Positions 32,609 to 32,935 of a DNA stretch of 32,935 bases are shown here, piece after piece. Source of the DNA: a bacterium. GTDB taxonomy: Bacteria > DUMJ01. The stretch spans positions 1 to 32,935 of the forward strand of contig DUMJ01000002.1 of assembly GCA_012839925.1 (NCBI GenBank), read 5' to 3'. The translations under genes were made by a program, and so were the position numbers. The notes under the pieces are model-generated. The model searched no databases. It was given only the letters and a program-made list of their open reading frames with translations, and had not been told where the DNA came from. Position 1 is the first letter of the stretch, and every line of letters starts with the position of its first letter.

Positions 32609-32846
32609 GTCCAGTCTTCTTTACTTAGTATCATTCTATTCATAAATACTTAAGATTTTATTCTCCATCCTCCCAATTGAAACTTCCTATTCACCTGTGG
32701 ATAGCATATCACAAAGAAAAAAATTTTTCAACTGTCCGACGTTCTTCAAAAATAATCTTCCCCAAAATGGTTTGTTTCTTCAAAATTGACAAAAGAAGTA
32801 ACCATCCTGTAACCTATAAGAAATTTATATTAAAGGAGGTCACAGG
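32609..32846. other. Gene-free spacer with long-loop inverted repeat
   Basis: ACCATCCTGT (32801-32810) and ACAGGATGGT (32842-32851) are perfect 10-bp arms around a 31-base loop that contains AAAGGAGGT. The right arm covers the start codon at 32847. This could regulate translation of the downstream frame or lie near the end of an insertion element. Otherwise only AT-rich sequence is seen. Confidence 0.4.
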
Positions 32847-32935
32847 ATGGTCATCAACGTACCTAAAGGAGTATATACTATGAAAGGCAAGATGTCTATA
32901 ATTAAACAAAACGCTAGTCTTTATCAAAAGTCTAA
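32847..32935 (+). CDS. Partial frame cut by the window end
   Basis: An ATG six bases after GGAGGT opens a frame that stays open to the last base (29 full codons). The second in-frame ATG at 32880 has its own AAAGGAG. The start, MKGKMSIIKQNASLYQKS, is reminiscent of the N-termini of some integrase-core transposases, which continue with a basic helix, but so few residues cannot prove it. It may be the first piece of an insertion sequence. Confidence 0.4.
   Translation, partial: MVINVPKGVYTMKGKMSIIKQNASLYQKS

Noticed and set aside
1..32935. tRNA, rRNA and CRISPR arrays
   Set aside because: I looked for T-loop sequences and regularly spaced repeats on both strands and found none outside coding matches by chance.

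Overview
The window is AT-rich bacterial DNA with dense, short-spaced and often ATGA-overlapping operons. Arginine is written almost entirely as AGA/AGG and isoleucine often as ATA, a codon habit common in thermophilic or deep-branching anaerobes. Gene content supports an anaerobe: an FmdE-family protein, a LarA (nickel-pincer racemase) homologue, a UroD/MtaA-type corrinoid methyltransferase relative, a CobW GTPase and a 2-oxoacid:ferredoxin oxidoreductase gamma subunit. Prepilin-like genes are present. I cannot name the species; an uncultured or candidate-phylum bacterium is my inference. No rRNA, tRNA, CRISPR array or complete insertion sequence was seen.

Layout. (1) 1-2283: a leader with a CRP/FNR-like palindrome and a palindromic repeat, a small class II glutamine-amidotransferase-like protein and an amidohydrolase. 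(2) 2280-5873: FmdE plus a complete three-gene metal/cofactor ABC importer, with a promoter inside the end of the previous gene and a terminator hairpin between promoter and first gene (possible attenuation). (3) 5845-8470, minus: LarA homologue, Cys-rich DUF6485-like protein and DUF1537 acid-sugar kinase, which looks like a hydroxy-acid/sugar-acid pathway. It diverges from a secreted PqaA-like hydrolase across a palindromic promoter region. (4) 9861-15599: an MFS transporter (minus), then a GH38 alpha-mannosidase followed by an unusual membrane protein that joins a chemoreceptor signalling domain to half of a GT4 glycosyltransferase. (5) 15697-18447: UroD-like methyltransferase fused to a thioredoxin fold, a second small thioredoxin-like protein and a CobW GTPase, closed by a strong bidirectional terminator. 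(6) 18492-20483, minus: a large family-5 solute-binding protein with a LacI-type palindrome in its promoter.

(7) 20900-22727: two copies of a ~162-bp element (about 92% identical) flank a two-gene plus-strand unit, a cytidylate-kinase-like/nuclease-like fusion and hypoxanthine phosphoribosyltransferase. Each copy reads on the minus strand like a small-RNA gene, with a promoter-like pair, a CCCTCCTC anti-Shine-Dalgarno motif and an intrinsic terminator. (8) 22771-26313, minus: acpS, anmK, orphan oxidoreductase gamma subunit, PepT-like peptidase and VOC protein. (9) 26358-27398: a YbhN-type membrane protein; it and acpS diverge from back-to-back promoters so close to the start codons that both mRNAs should be nearly leaderless. 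(10) 27415-32608, minus: three type IV prepilin-like genes, one with a ~1000-residue extracellular region. (11) A truncated reading frame begins at 32847.

The most novel item is the chemoreceptor-glycosyltransferase fusion at 13857-15599, placed 27 bp after a mannosidase. It suggests a receptor that senses a cytoplasmic sugar nucleotide. The duplicated sRNA-like element and the methyltransferase-thioredoxin-CobW operon come next.
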